A DNA stretch of 64,000 nucleotides, taken from Parcubacteria group bacterium Greene0714_7 (GTDB taxonomy: Bacteria > Patescibacteria > Paceibacteria > UBA9973 > UBA2103). The stretch spans positions 1-64,000 of the forward strand of contig VMHB01000002.1 in NCBI GenBank assembly GCA_007378985.1, given 5' to 3'. Shown one piece after another: positions 32,171 through 39,628 of this stretch. Each line of letters begins with the position of its first letter. The first letter of the stretch is position 1. The notes below the pieces were generated by a model. It was not told where the DNA came from and did not search any database. It saw only the letters and a list, made by a program, of their open reading frames with translations. Made by a program: the position numbers and the translations under genes.

Positions 32171-34173
32171 AGAGTTGTAGCGAGAGTGAACACCAATGCG
32201 CAAATAACTAGGAGGAGGTACAACTGAATGACGCCATTCTGGAGTCTTTTAACCGCACGGGAAACAGCAAAGACCGCAATGCCAATCGGGCGATAGAGCC
32301 AGTATTCAAAAAATGACTTAATACTCCACACAAGACGCCGACGCACAATCCACGGATTACTCATTGAAATAGGCTCAATAATTAGTTCCTTCTCCGACAT
32401 GAGAATTGATTTGAAGAAAAATCTAATCGGCGCAGAAAAACCAGTTGCAGTATATTGCATTCGAGGAGTTATAGGTTGGCCGCAATCCCATGTATCCGTG
32501 ATACGGGCAGGGTTTCTGTTAGAAAAAGATCGGCGACACACTGTGAGAAGCACTCCAATAAAAATAACACTTAGAAGTACCCACCATGCATTCATAGAAA
32601 CTCCACCTAGAATTGCAACGTCTCCAAAAAGTGTCACACCTTCCATGAAAGTGTTTGGCGCACTAAGAATTGGAAACAAAAATAATCCCGCAATGATTGA
32701 GAGGAGTACGGAAAATAGTGATGGAAGCCAAAGCAGTATCGGCATTGGGGACACCTGTTCTGCATGAGTCGTGCGTGCTCGTCCAAGAAAGATTGCACTA
32801 AACATACGCACGTACGCAAAGAGCGCGAGCCCGCCGACCAACGCAAGAAGAGCGAGTATCAATGCAAAACTTCCTCCAAAAAAAGCAGAAACCGTCATAC
32901 CACTTGCGAGTGTCTGAAAATATGTCCACTCACCAAAAAAGGTACCGAATGGGGGCAACGCAGCAGCTGCAAGAGAAAGCGCAAGAAATATTCCTGCAAA
33001 AATTGGCCAGCGCTGTGCAAGACCCCCTAGCTCGTCGAGATTTCGTGTATGTGTTTTTGATGCCACAGCACCAACTGCCATGAAAAGCCCTGTCTTGAAA
33101 ATAAAATGGTTCGCAGTATGAAGAATTATGAAAAGAGCAATGGATGGTGCAATTGCGGAAACCGCACTATCTTGAGATCCGTGCACAAGGAGGTATATTC
33201 CAACAGCAGAAAAGATGAGCCCCATATTTTCTATACTGCTCCACGCAAGGACGCGCTTTGCGTCATTCTCAACTGCAGCGCGGAGCGCACCAAAAAATGC
33301 TGAGAGAAGGCCAATACTAATAACGAGGAATGCTGAAAAAGACGGAACAAACGGGAATAGTGCTACTCCTTGAATGAAACCAAAGAGTGCCACTTTAAGC
33401 ATGACACCAGAGAGAAGCGCGGAGCTTCCACTTGGTGCTTGTGGGTGTGCATAGGGCAACCACTGATGAAGTGGCACTAAACCTGCTTTCGAACCAAACC
33501 CCGCTAAGAGAAGTACAAATGCAATAGAGATAGCGAGTGGTGTGGCACCAAGAGCAGAGAGTGCAACATCATGCCACGACGCAAAAAGATTACCCCCTGC
33601 AAGAAGAAGAAGCCCTGCTGCAATACAAGCAAACCCAATGTGAGTCATCACAAAGTAGAGCCATCCTGCACGGAGTGATTCATCACTCCTATCTGCGATA
33701 ACCAAGAAATATGCGGAGACTGACATAATTTCCCAAGCCATCAGGAAAGTAAAAAGCGATGGGGAAAGGATCGTTGCTTGCATCCCTACAATAAAAAATG
33801 CCGAGGCAACATTGAGCGTTGGCAACACGTACACATCCTTATATGGTGGCAAGCTCTGAATCGCATAGAGCGAGGTTAGAAGGACGCCTCCGTACACCAA
33901 CATAAGGAAAAACACTTGCATCGAGTTAAGTGCAATGTTCACCAACCCAAAGAACGTACCATTGAAAGACGCACTATTTCCTATTCCTAAAAGAGCAAAA
34001 AAATAACTGCCAGCAATCAGGCCAGCAAAACCCGACAAAATAAACATCGATTGCACCAGCGTGTTGTTCCAAGAAAAACGGCGAGTCGCAAGAGAAAGAA
34101 CTACACCTACAAGTGGGAGCACGAATGCTATAGCAAAAAGACAGTCGATAGTGAAGGAGGACATATGGTGCAT
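32167..34173 (-). CDS. hyfB: HyfB-like large antiporter subunit
   Basis: A 668-residue NuoL-family membrane protein with about 16 helices. Proton-path residues are present: Glu in TM5 (LMAWEIMSVSAYFLVIAD), Lys in TM7 (AGFGSKAGLVPLHQWLPYAHPQAP), Lys in NDAKRVLAWSSIENMG and HTANHFIFKTGLF. Its TAATG junction overlaps the hyfI-like stop by one base. Together with HyfF it gives two antiporter-like channels besides HyfE and HyfC. Confidence 0.93.
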   Translation of the reverse strand: MHHMSSFTIDCLFAIAFVLPLVGVVLSLATRRFSWNNTLVQSMFILSGFAGLIAGSYFFALLGIGNSASFNGTFFGLVNIALNSMQVFFLMLVYGGVLLTSLYAIQSLPPYKDVYVLPTLNVASAFFIVGMQATILSPSLFTFLMAWEIMSVSAYFLVIADRSDESLRAGWLYFVMTHIGFACIAAGLLLLAGGNLFASWHDVALSALGATPLAISIAFVLLLAGFGSKAGLVPLHQWLPYAHPQAPSGSSALLSGVMLKVALFGFIQGVALFPFVPSFSAFLVISIGLLSAFFGALRAAVENDAKRVLAWSSIENMGLIFSAVGIYLLVHGSQDSAVSAIAPSIALFIILHTANHFIFKTGLFMAVGAVASKTHTRNLDELGGLAQRWPIFAGIFLALSLAAAALPPFGTFFGEWTYFQTLASGMTVSAFFGGSFALILALLALVGGLALFAYVRMFSAIFLGRARTTHAEQVSPMPILLWLPSLFSVLLSIIAGLFLFPILSAPNTFMEGVTLFGDVAILGGVSMNAWWVLLSVIFIGVLLTVCRRSFSNRNPARITDTWDCGQPITPRMQYTATGFSAPIRFFFKSILMSEKELIIEPISMSNPWIVRRRLVWSIKSFFEYWLYRPIGIAVFAVSRAVKRLQNGVIQLYLLLVICALVFTLATTL

Positions 34174-34691
34174 TACTTACGGGTAGCGGTAACTATACTC
34201 AAGAGCCCCCTTAAGACATCCTCTGGTGTTGGAGGATCGCCAGGAATTCGAGCATCGACAGGAATTACATTTTCTACTGCCCCAACTACCGCATAGGAAT
34301 CCTTCCAAATTCCGCCCGTGCATGCTCCATCACCGAGAGCAACAACAATTTTTGGCCCTGGTGTCATTTCGTAGGCGGTCTTCAATGCATGCTCCATGTT
34401 GCGAGTAACAGGGCCTGAAACAGTGAGTACATCAGCATGACGGGGAGATGCCACAAATGAGATTCCAAAACGCTCAATATCGTAAAACGCATTCCCAAGC
34501 GCAGTTAGTTCATACTCTTCGCCGTTTGTGGAACCCGCATCAACATGCCGTATGCGTAGTGTTCGGCCTCCATATAAAGTATGAATAGCGTGCTTCAGAT
34601 TCTCACCGATCTCCTCAATGTAAGTTGGAATTTGAGGACATTTTTCAGTTCTCTTCCCGGTGGTAATTATTTTAGAAAGAAGACGCAACAT
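34173..34691 (-). CDS. hyfI: HyfI/NuoB-like small subunit lacking [4Fe-4S] ligands
   Basis: A 172-residue NuoB/hydrogenase-small-subunit-like protein and first gene of the operon. The fold motifs are recognisable (DAGSTNGEEYELTALG, SGPVTRNMEHAL, GDGACTGGIW, VIPVDARIPGDPPTPEDVL), but every proximal/N2 cluster ligand is replaced. The two Cys of GSCNGC are Thr55 and Glu58, the Cys of GDC is Gly122, and the Cys of PGCPP is Asp152. Cys124 remains but is not a usual ligand. No cluster should assemble. This is not decay, since the frame and core are preserved. Confidence 0.9.
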   Translation of the reverse strand: MLRLLSKIITTGKRTEKCPQIPTYIEEIGENLKHAIHTLYGGRTLRIRHVDAGSTNGEEYELTALGNAFYDIERFGISFVASPRHADVLTVSGPVTRNMEHALKTAYEMTPGPKIVVALGDGACTGGIWKDSYAVVGAVENVIPVDARIPGDPPTPEDVLRGLLSIVTATRK

Positions 34692-34880
34692 ACTGTGGAA
34701 ATGTGGCTTACTATATTCCTCTTCACTTTAGATGTCCAGAAAGCAACAGAGTAAATAGTGGACCCATCTACTCCACTGTTTCTTAAAATAAACCACCACA
34801 CTGTTGTAGAAATTCCTTGCTTCTTAGAATAAAGAGGCGTATAACTTCACAAAATAATCTAACAAAAAATATTTACTGAT

Positions 34881-35645
34881 ATGGCTGGTTACGAAGGGGG
34901 TCCACGAGACCCTATGAATTTTGAAGAGGCAGAAGAATATGTTCGTCGAAATGGCAAGGTACTGCCTATCCCTCCGCTCCTCGGGCCAGATCACATACAT
35001 TGTATTGATAGTCGGCGAACCAAAGAAGGGATAGGATACCCAGGAGGTCTGCTGGGACTTACCACGACCCTTTTTTCAGGAGTGCATGAGGACGCGCACG
35101 CGCACGTTGGCGGATTCAAGGGATTTGCTCAATTTCTTGAAGGATTATTTGGTGGAATGAGTGCTCACACCGACGATGAACACGAGCATGATCCTTCTGG
35201 GTGTAGAGGGTGTGGACACATGCAATCTCTTATGACTAATCACAGTGCATACGGATTCGGTTCAGAACACGCTGAGGAAGTCCACTCGTATGCAAAAGGC
35301 TTGAAAACTCGGTGGAGAGAAGGTACTCCTGGTTTCAATATTTTTCAATACGGAGGAAAAGCAAACCCGCGTGCAGTTATGCATGTAGACGACCCACGAG
35401 ATGGGCACTATATATCTCTCCCCCCTAACGATGGAACAAATCAAGTATTTGTTCACAATAGAGGTGCCAACCATGGCATTTTAGGCGATGCAGTGCATTT
35501 TATTTTAGGCGGACTTGGTGACGTATTTAAAAGCCACCCAAAAGATATTTATGATAAGCATATTGCGTTAACAATAGATAAACTGGCTTCAGATTTACCA
35601 CATTTCACAGTAGGACATGACGGGGGAAAAATTACAGTAAACTAA
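34881..35645 (+). CDS. Carbonic-anhydrase-like Cys/His/Asp protein
   Basis: A 254-residue soluble protein with an HCIDSRR motif (Cys41, Asp43, Arg45) followed by YPGGLLGL, and a later CRGCGH motif (Cys108, Cys111, His113). This resembles the CxDxR...HxxC zinc site of beta-class or cadmium-type carbonic anhydrases. It also has many His/Asp clusters (DEHEHDPSG, HEDAHAHVGG). No signal peptide is present. CO2/bicarbonate chemistry is an inference from these motifs. It is monocistronic; the 189-base gap upstream (34692-34880) shows nothing else. Confidence 0.55.
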   Translation: MAGYEGGPRDPMNFEEAEEYVRRNGKVLPIPPLLGPDHIHCIDSRRTKEGIGYPGGLLGLTTTLFSGVHEDAHAHVGGFKGFAQFLEGLFGGMSAHTDDEHEHDPSGCRGCGHMQSLMTNHSAYGFGSEHAEEVHSYAKGLKTRWREGTPGFNIFQYGGKANPRAVMHVDDPRDGHYISLPPNDGTNQVFVHNRGANHGILGDAVHFILGGLGDVFKSHPKDIYDKHIALTIDKLASDLPHFTVGHDGGKITVN

Positions 35646-35743
35646 AAGTAAGGTCTCATAAAAAACCAAAAAAATATAGGAGAAAGCACCTATAAACACT
35701 TGTAAAGGCACCATTATCGAGCTATCATTCTTGATACAAAACC

Positions 35744-36277
35744 TTGGCTACTCTAAAAACACGTATCAATGCGCAAATACGCGCACCCGAACTTCGGGTC
35801 ATAGGTCCTAATGGCGAAAACGTCGGCGTTATTACGCTCGCTGAAGCTATGGCGCAAGCAAAAGCTGCGGAGCTCGACTTAATAGAGGTTTCGCCAAACG
35901 CGACCCCGCCAGTTGCGAAAATAATGGATTATGGTAAATTTCAATACGAGCAACAGAAAAAAGACCGAGAAATAAGGGCTAAATCGCACATTACAGAGAC
36001 AAAAGCAGTCCAAGTTGAGGTAGGTACTGGAGAAAACGATCTTCTCCGAAAGGCTCGCCAAGCAGCTGGATGGCTCAAAGAAGGACATCGGGTACGAGTG
36101 GAACTCTTCCTTAAGGGACGCTACAAGTACATGGATCCGGCATTTCTCAAGGAAAGATTGAAGCGTTTCGTGCTTTTGGTTCCCGAGGATTACCGTATCG
36201 CTGAGGACATACAGAAAGGTCCAAAAGGATTCAACATGATCCTAGAAAAGGCCGGAAAACAGAAGCCTGCAAAATAA
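35744..36277 (+). CDS. infC: Translation initiation factor IF-3
   Basis: A 177-residue factor that binds the 30S subunit and proofreads the initiator codon. The N-terminal (INAQIRAPELRVIGPNGENVGV) and C-terminal (HITETKAVQVEVGTGENDLLRKARQAAGWLKEGHRVRVELFLKGR) domains are complete. The only available start is TTG 35744, because an in-frame TGA lies at 35732. Rare starts on infC are a known means of autoregulation by IF-3. It heads infC-rpmI-rplT. Confidence 0.96.
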   Translation: MATLKTRINAQIRAPELRVIGPNGENVGVITLAEAMAQAKAAELDLIEVSPNATPPVAKIMDYGKFQYEQQKKDREIRAKSHITETKAVQVEVGTGENDLLRKARQAAGWLKEGHRVRVELFLKGRYKYMDPAFLKERLKRFVLLVPEDYRIAEDIQKGPKGFNMILEKAGKQKPAK

Positions 36278-36281
36278 TAAA

Positions 36282-36473
36282 ATGAAAACGAACAAATCAT
36301 ACACAAAGCGTCTCCGCGTAACTCGCAACGGTAAGATTGTTGCGCGTAAGGGCGGACAAGACCATTTCAATTCTCGTGATAGCCGAAAGACTCGCACCGT
36401 GAAAGCTCGTGCGAAAGCTGTAGAAATGAATCCGAGGGTGCGCGCTCGATTCCTTCCAGGAAACGGCAAATAG
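36282..36473 (+). CDS. rpmI: 50S ribosomal protein L35
   Basis: A 63-residue basic protein with the L35 signature KTNKSYTKRLRVTRNGKIVARKGGQDHFN and terminal RARFLPGNGK. It lies four bases after infC. The His of the internal motif and overall length fit the family. It is separated from rplT by a 49-base spacer holding a telomere-like repeat. Confidence 0.95.
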   Translation: MKTNKSYTKRLRVTRNGKIVARKGGQDHFNSRDSRKTRTVKARAKAVEMNPRVRARFLPGNGK

Positions 36474-36482
36474 ATTTTCTTT

Positions 36483-36519
36483 AGCTAAACCCTATCCACT
36501 AAACACTAACCCCTAATTT
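36483..36519. repeat. Telomere-like repeat, copy C
   Basis: CTAAACCCTATCCACTAAACACTAACCCCTAA-type tract fills the rpmI-rplT spacer, inside the operon and hence in the mRNA. It is similar to tracts at 39599-39627 and 38766-38870. Confidence 0.65.
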
Positions 36520-36522
36520 CAT

Positions 36523-36870
36523 ATGTCTAGAGTAAAAGGAGGACCAAAGGCGATGAAGCGCCGTCGCAATATATTGAAAGCCGCAAAAGGCTATCGTTTT
36601 GGACGCTCAACAAAGACAAAGCAGGCACTCGAAGCTTTGAAACACGCTGGTAAATACGCATTCCGCGATCGTAGAGCTAAGAAAAGAACTATGCGAGGAC
36701 TCGCAATTGTACGTATCAACGCAGCACTTCGCGAAAGAGGTTTCAAAAACTACAGCACCTTCATGGGCGCAGTAAAGAAAGCAAACATCGAGCTCGACCG
36801 CAAAGTACTTTCAGAAATTGCATCGGAATACCCAGAAGCATTTGATAGACTCTTGAAAATAGCTGCCTAA
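36523..36870 (+). CDS. rplT: 50S ribosomal protein L20
   Basis: A 115-residue 23S-binding protein essential early in 50S assembly, and in E. coli the repressor of its own operon. Conserved blocks are SRVKGGPKAMKRRRNILKAAKGYRFGRS, KHAGKYAFRDRRAKKRTMRGLAIVRINAA and the C-terminal KVLSEIASEYPEAF. The repeat tract and not a Shine-Dalgarno sequence precedes the ATG. Confidence 0.96.
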   Translation: MSRVKGGPKAMKRRRNILKAAKGYRFGRSTKTKQALEALKHAGKYAFRDRRAKKRTMRGLAIVRINAALRERGFKNYSTFMGAVKKANIELDRKVLSEIASEYPEAFDRLLKIAA

Positions 36871-36876
36871 GGAGTT

Positions 36877-37011
36877 GTGAATCCATCCCCGCGAGAAAAA
36901 TACAAGTTAAAAATATGCGCTGGGTGTACTCGACCAATCCTTGGGTATGACAATTTAACTTGTACTGAATTACGCGACGGTCGTTTTCTTCATTCAGGTT
37001 GCAAACTATAA
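36877..37011 (+). CDS. Small zinc-finger-like protein
   Basis: A 44-residue ORF starting at GTG with a rare good Shine-Dalgarno (AAGGAG at 36869-36874, overlapping the rplT stop). It encodes KICAGCTRPILGYDNLTC and HSGCKL: four Cys as CxxC...C...C, a zinc-finger-like pattern. It ends three bases before a terminator. The GAG-GTG spacing is short. It is likely the fourth gene of the infC operon; no family is recognised. Confidence 0.55.
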   Translation: MNPSPREKYKLKICAGCTRPILGYDNLTCTELRDGRFLHSGCKL

Positions 37012-37014
37012 ACT

Positions 37015-37038
37015 AATCCCGTTTTCGCGGGATTTTTT
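37015..37038. terminator. Terminator of the infC operon
   Basis: Stem AATCCCG/CGGGATT followed by six T residues, overlapping the 3' end of the convergent nuclease gene. Confidence 0.85.
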
Positions 37039-38410
37039 ATACAATAGGAATTTCGTATGTCTCCCCTTCTCTTGGTACATCAACGGGAATATTGAGGAAC
37101 CCTGCGATGCGTTGCGCTAGAAACGTTGCTGACTCTGTTTCCCCCAATATTACAAAAACATGCTTAGGGTTAACATTTTCAGCAAAGGTCATGAGATCAT
37201 CTCTGTCAGCGTGTGCAGAAAATCCGTCCGTTGATAGTATTGTCGCGCGCGCCTTAACCTCAACACCATCTATATTTACTGTTCGTGCGCCGTCTTTAAG
37301 TCTCCGACCTAAACTCCCAGGCACTTGATAGCCCACCAGGAGGAGCACCGTTGATTTCTGCGGTAGATACTTCGCTTCGTGTCTTCTAATACGCCCACCA
37401 TGGCTCATACCAGCTCCTGCGATGATTATTTTAGGGCCGGGGTGCCTGTCTATCGCATCCGACTCGTCTGGGTGGACACTCACTTTTAAACTTGGGAATG
37501 AAAATGGATCGTCTCCGCCGAGAAGTCGAGTGCGTATATCAGCACGAAGAAATTCTGGATGCTTTCTGTACACATCAGTTACTTTGGCAGCAAGAGGTGA
37601 ATCCATAAATACTGCTACTTCGGGAATAACACCGTTAGTAATTGCCTTATCTAAAGAAGCAAGAATTATTTGTGTGCGTTCAAGTGAAAATGCAGGTATA
37701 AGAAGCGTACCTTGGCTCCCAATAATAACTTTAACAGCCGACAAGAGCGCCTGCTCACTCTCTTCAAGTGAGCTGTGTGTTTTATTGCCGTATACACTTT
37801 CTGTTATAAGGTATTCTACATCGGCAGGCACTTCCCTATCGGGCACAAGAGCGGCAGGCACACGACCTAAATCTCCTGTAAACAAAATTTTCTTTCCAAA
37901 AATATCAAGGAGGATGGTGGCAGATCCTAAAATGTGTCCAGCATTGTGAAATGTTGCAGTAACTCCAGGCGCGAACTCTAATGTTTTGCCATATGTCGCC
38001 TCATCAATATATTCAACTGCCCGTATAGCATCTTCAATAGCGTACGGTGGTTCATCGTTGCATCGCTTTGCTTCGAGGGCAATTATCTTTACAGAGTCCT
38101 CAAGCATTATTGGAATAAGTGCTTTGGTGGGAGCCGTTGCAAACGCACGCCCTGTAAAACCGTTCTTTACAAGTTTAGGGAATAACCCAATGTGATCAGC
38201 GTGTGCGTGAGTAAAAAGAACTATATCAATCGTTGCGGGATCGTATGAAAATATTTCCCTATTAGCCGATTCACAAAATCGCTCACCCTGCGCTAGTCCA
38301 CAATCAATAAGTATGCGTGTAGTAACCTCTCCATTTTTTGCTTCTACAAGGAAATTTGAACCCGTAACACGTCTCGCACCTCGTGCAAACAAAATAGAAA
38401 TCGATTTCAT
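37037..38410 (-). CDS. Beta-CASP metallo-beta-lactamase RNase (CPSF73-like)
   Basis: A 457-residue nuclease of the MBL beta-CASP family, which process or degrade RNA. Motifs visible: motif 2 FTHAHADHIGLFPKL (HxHxDH), motif 3 NAGHILGSA, motif 4 FTGDLGR, beta-CASP motifs A to C (YLITESVYGNKTH, GAGMSHGGRIRRH) and the C-terminal FSAHADRDDL. ATG 38410, six bases after a TATGAT -10 box, is preferred over TTG 38458. A signal peptide is absent, so it acts in the cytoplasm. Confidence 0.93.
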   Translation of the reverse strand: MKSISILFARGARRVTGSNFLVEAKNGEVTTRILIDCGLAQGERFCESANREIFSYDPATIDIVLFTHAHADHIGLFPKLVKNGFTGRAFATAPTKALIPIMLEDSVKIIALEAKRCNDEPPYAIEDAIRAVEYIDEATYGKTLEFAPGVTATFHNAGHILGSATILLDIFGKKILFTGDLGRVPAALVPDREVPADVEYLITESVYGNKTHSSLEESEQALLSAVKVIIGSQGTLLIPAFSLERTQIILASLDKAITNGVIPEVAVFMDSPLAAKVTDVYRKHPEFLRADIRTRLLGGDDPFSFPSLKVSVHPDESDAIDRHPGPKIIIAGAGMSHGGRIRRHEAKYLPQKSTVLLLVGYQVPGSLGRRLKDGARTVNIDGVEVKARATILSTDGFSAHADRDDLMTFAENVNPKHVFVILGETESATFLAQRIAGFLNIPVDVPREGETYEIPIV

Positions 38411-38416
38411 TGAATC

Positions 38417-38422
38417 ATCATA
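38417..38422 (-). promoter_or_regulatory. -10 box of the beta-CASP nuclease gene
   Basis: TATGAT on the minus strand, with six bases to the ATG: a leaderless arrangement. Confidence 0.45.
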
Positions 38423-38468
38423 CCTTAGACCAGAGAGCGCAACATCGGGAAAATTCAAAAGTAAAAAT

Positions 38469-38486
38469 TGTATGATATATCATACA
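38469..38486. repeat. 18-bp perfect palindrome
   Basis: TGTATGATATATCATACA, about 60 bases upstream of the nuclease gene; a possible regulator-binding site. Confidence 0.6.
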
Positions 38487-38512
38487 GACATCTAAGGTAG
38501 CCATAGCGCGGA

Positions 38513-38570
38513 AGAATTACCACACCCTCACATATACGATATATCGTATATGTGAGGGTGTGGTAATTCT
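38513..38570. repeat. 58-bp perfect palindrome
   Basis: Both 29-base halves are exact reverse complements (AGAATTACCACACCCTCA arms, core ATACGATATATCGTAT). The central 20 or more bases are the same as in the palindrome at 7598-7631, while the outer arms differ but stay palindromic. A further AATCCGCC hairpin follows at 38585-38617. Confidence 0.9.
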
Positions 38571-38628
38571 CTTTGTTCATATAAAAATCCGCCTTTGATA
38601 TATTCAAGGGCGGATTTAGAAGGATCAG

Positions 38629-38769
38629 TGACGGAGTATTAACCTTAGAGCCGAAGCTCCAGGTGGGTGCTCGCAGCATCTCGCGCATCGGATTCTCCGG
38701 AGAGATTCACCAGCGCGGAGCGATATAAAGCTCCCTAAAGTTTTTCAACGAGGTTAATACTCCGTCACT
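38629..38769. repeat. 140-bp element closed by 18-bp inverted repeats
   Basis: GTGACGGAGTATTAACCT at 38629-38646 is the exact reverse complement of the sequence at 38752-38769. The interior holds smaller hairpins (GGAGC/GCTCC; ATTCTCCGGAGAGAT). No coding frame is convincing. It is a candidate structured RNA or miniature mobile element. Confidence 0.6.
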
Positions 38770-38870
38770 AACCCCTCCCTCCATTCTAGCAGGTTAGCCA
38801 CTAGTGGTTAGGGTTTAGGGGAAAACAAAAGTGCATTCTCCCTAATGGCTAAAAACTAAACCCTATTGGC
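38766..38870. repeat. Telomere-like repeat, copy D
   Basis: CACTAACCCCTCCC, then GTTAGCCACTAGTGGTTAGGGTTTAGGGG and CTAATGGCTAAAAACTAAACCC tracts in both orientations, just downstream of ndk. Confidence 0.65.
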
Positions 38871-39482
38871 TTATTCAAGGATTCCATCCAAATTCACATC
38901 GTAGAGAATTTGCTCCTGGACGATACGGTATTTCAATATTTCTTCGGGCTTAAACCACACAGCAATTTCACGTGATGCTTCTTCTGGGGACTCTGAACAG
39001 TGGACGAGGTTTCTAACGGCACGACTCTGTACCGATGAATGGTCGTAAGAATCCACAGTGTAGTCACCACGAATAGTTCCAACATCTGATGTCTTTGGCT
39101 CTGTTGCACCCACAAGTTTCTTCACAACGGCTACTGATTCATTCCCTTCAACAACCATCATGAGTACAGGACCTGCAGTCATGAATTTCACTATTGAATC
39201 TATTATTTCTTTACCGTACCCAAGCGCATCCTTCTCTATTGGCAGATTGTGCGTGGTGCGGTCATTTAATATCCGAGTTCCTTTTTCAAGAAACCACTTC
39301 TCATCTTTGTTGTAGTGACGCACAAGTTGGTCTTCCGTGGCAAGACCAAATTTGAATGCAACAAATTTCAATCCTGTTCGCTCTATGCGCTTCATTATCT
39401 CTCCGATAAGAGAACGCTGTACTGCGTCAGGCTTCAATATAATAAGCGTACGCTCATTTTCAAATTGTGCATTGGTGTTCAT
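38871..39482 (-). CDS. ndk: Nucleoside diphosphate kinase with insertion
   Basis: Transfers phosphate between NTPs and NDPs. From ATG 39482 it is 203 residues, against about 140-150 for usual NDKs. It starts TLIILKPDAVQRSLIGEIMKRIER and keeps the catalytic His in RAVRNLVHCSES. The extra length comes from a middle insert (EKGTRILNDRTTHNLPIEKDALGYGKEIIDS) and a C-terminal extension (EIAVWFKPEEILKYRIVQEQILYDVNLDG). Longer NDKs are known in CPR bacteria. Telomere-like repeats lie on both sides. Confidence 0.92.
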   Translation of the reverse strand: MNTNAQFENERTLIILKPDAVQRSLIGEIMKRIERTGLKFVAFKFGLATEDQLVRHYNKDEKWFLEKGTRILNDRTTHNLPIEKDALGYGKEIIDSIVKFMTAGPVLMMVVEGNESVAVVKKLVGATEPKTSDVGTIRGDYTVDSYDHSSVQSRAVRNLVHCSESPEEASREIAVWFKPEEILKYRIVQEQILYDVNLDGILE

Positions 39483-39527
39483 TGAAGCGACTATAGCATT
39501 CTGCAAGGCGAAACGCCATGCGAAGGG

Positions 39528-39628
39528 GTTAGGGTTTAGAGAAGAACGAATTCAAAGCCCCTTGATCCCTGCGGATCCGATGAAGCGTCGCCTAAACACT
39601 AAACCCTGTCCACTAACCCCTACTGCTT
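39528..39628. repeat. Telomere-like repeat, copy E
   Basis: GGGGTTAGGGTTTAG at the ndk side, a shared GATCCGATGAAGCGTCGCCTAA block (compare 3300-3321), then CACTAAACCCTGTCCACTAACCCC running into the stop of the downstream ATPase gene. Confidence 0.65.

Noticed and set aside
27550..34691. Functional formate hydrogenlyase or H2-evolving hydrogenase
   Set aside because: All NiFe and proximal FeS ligands are absent and there are no ferredoxin, formate dehydrogenase or maturation genes nearby.
34692..34880. Gene or RNA in the gap before the carbonic-anhydrase-like gene
   Set aside because: No open frame of interest and only weak hairpins.
3207..39628. True telomeres or chromosome ends
   Set aside because: The TTAGGG-like tracts are degenerate, short, in both orientations and internal to operons.
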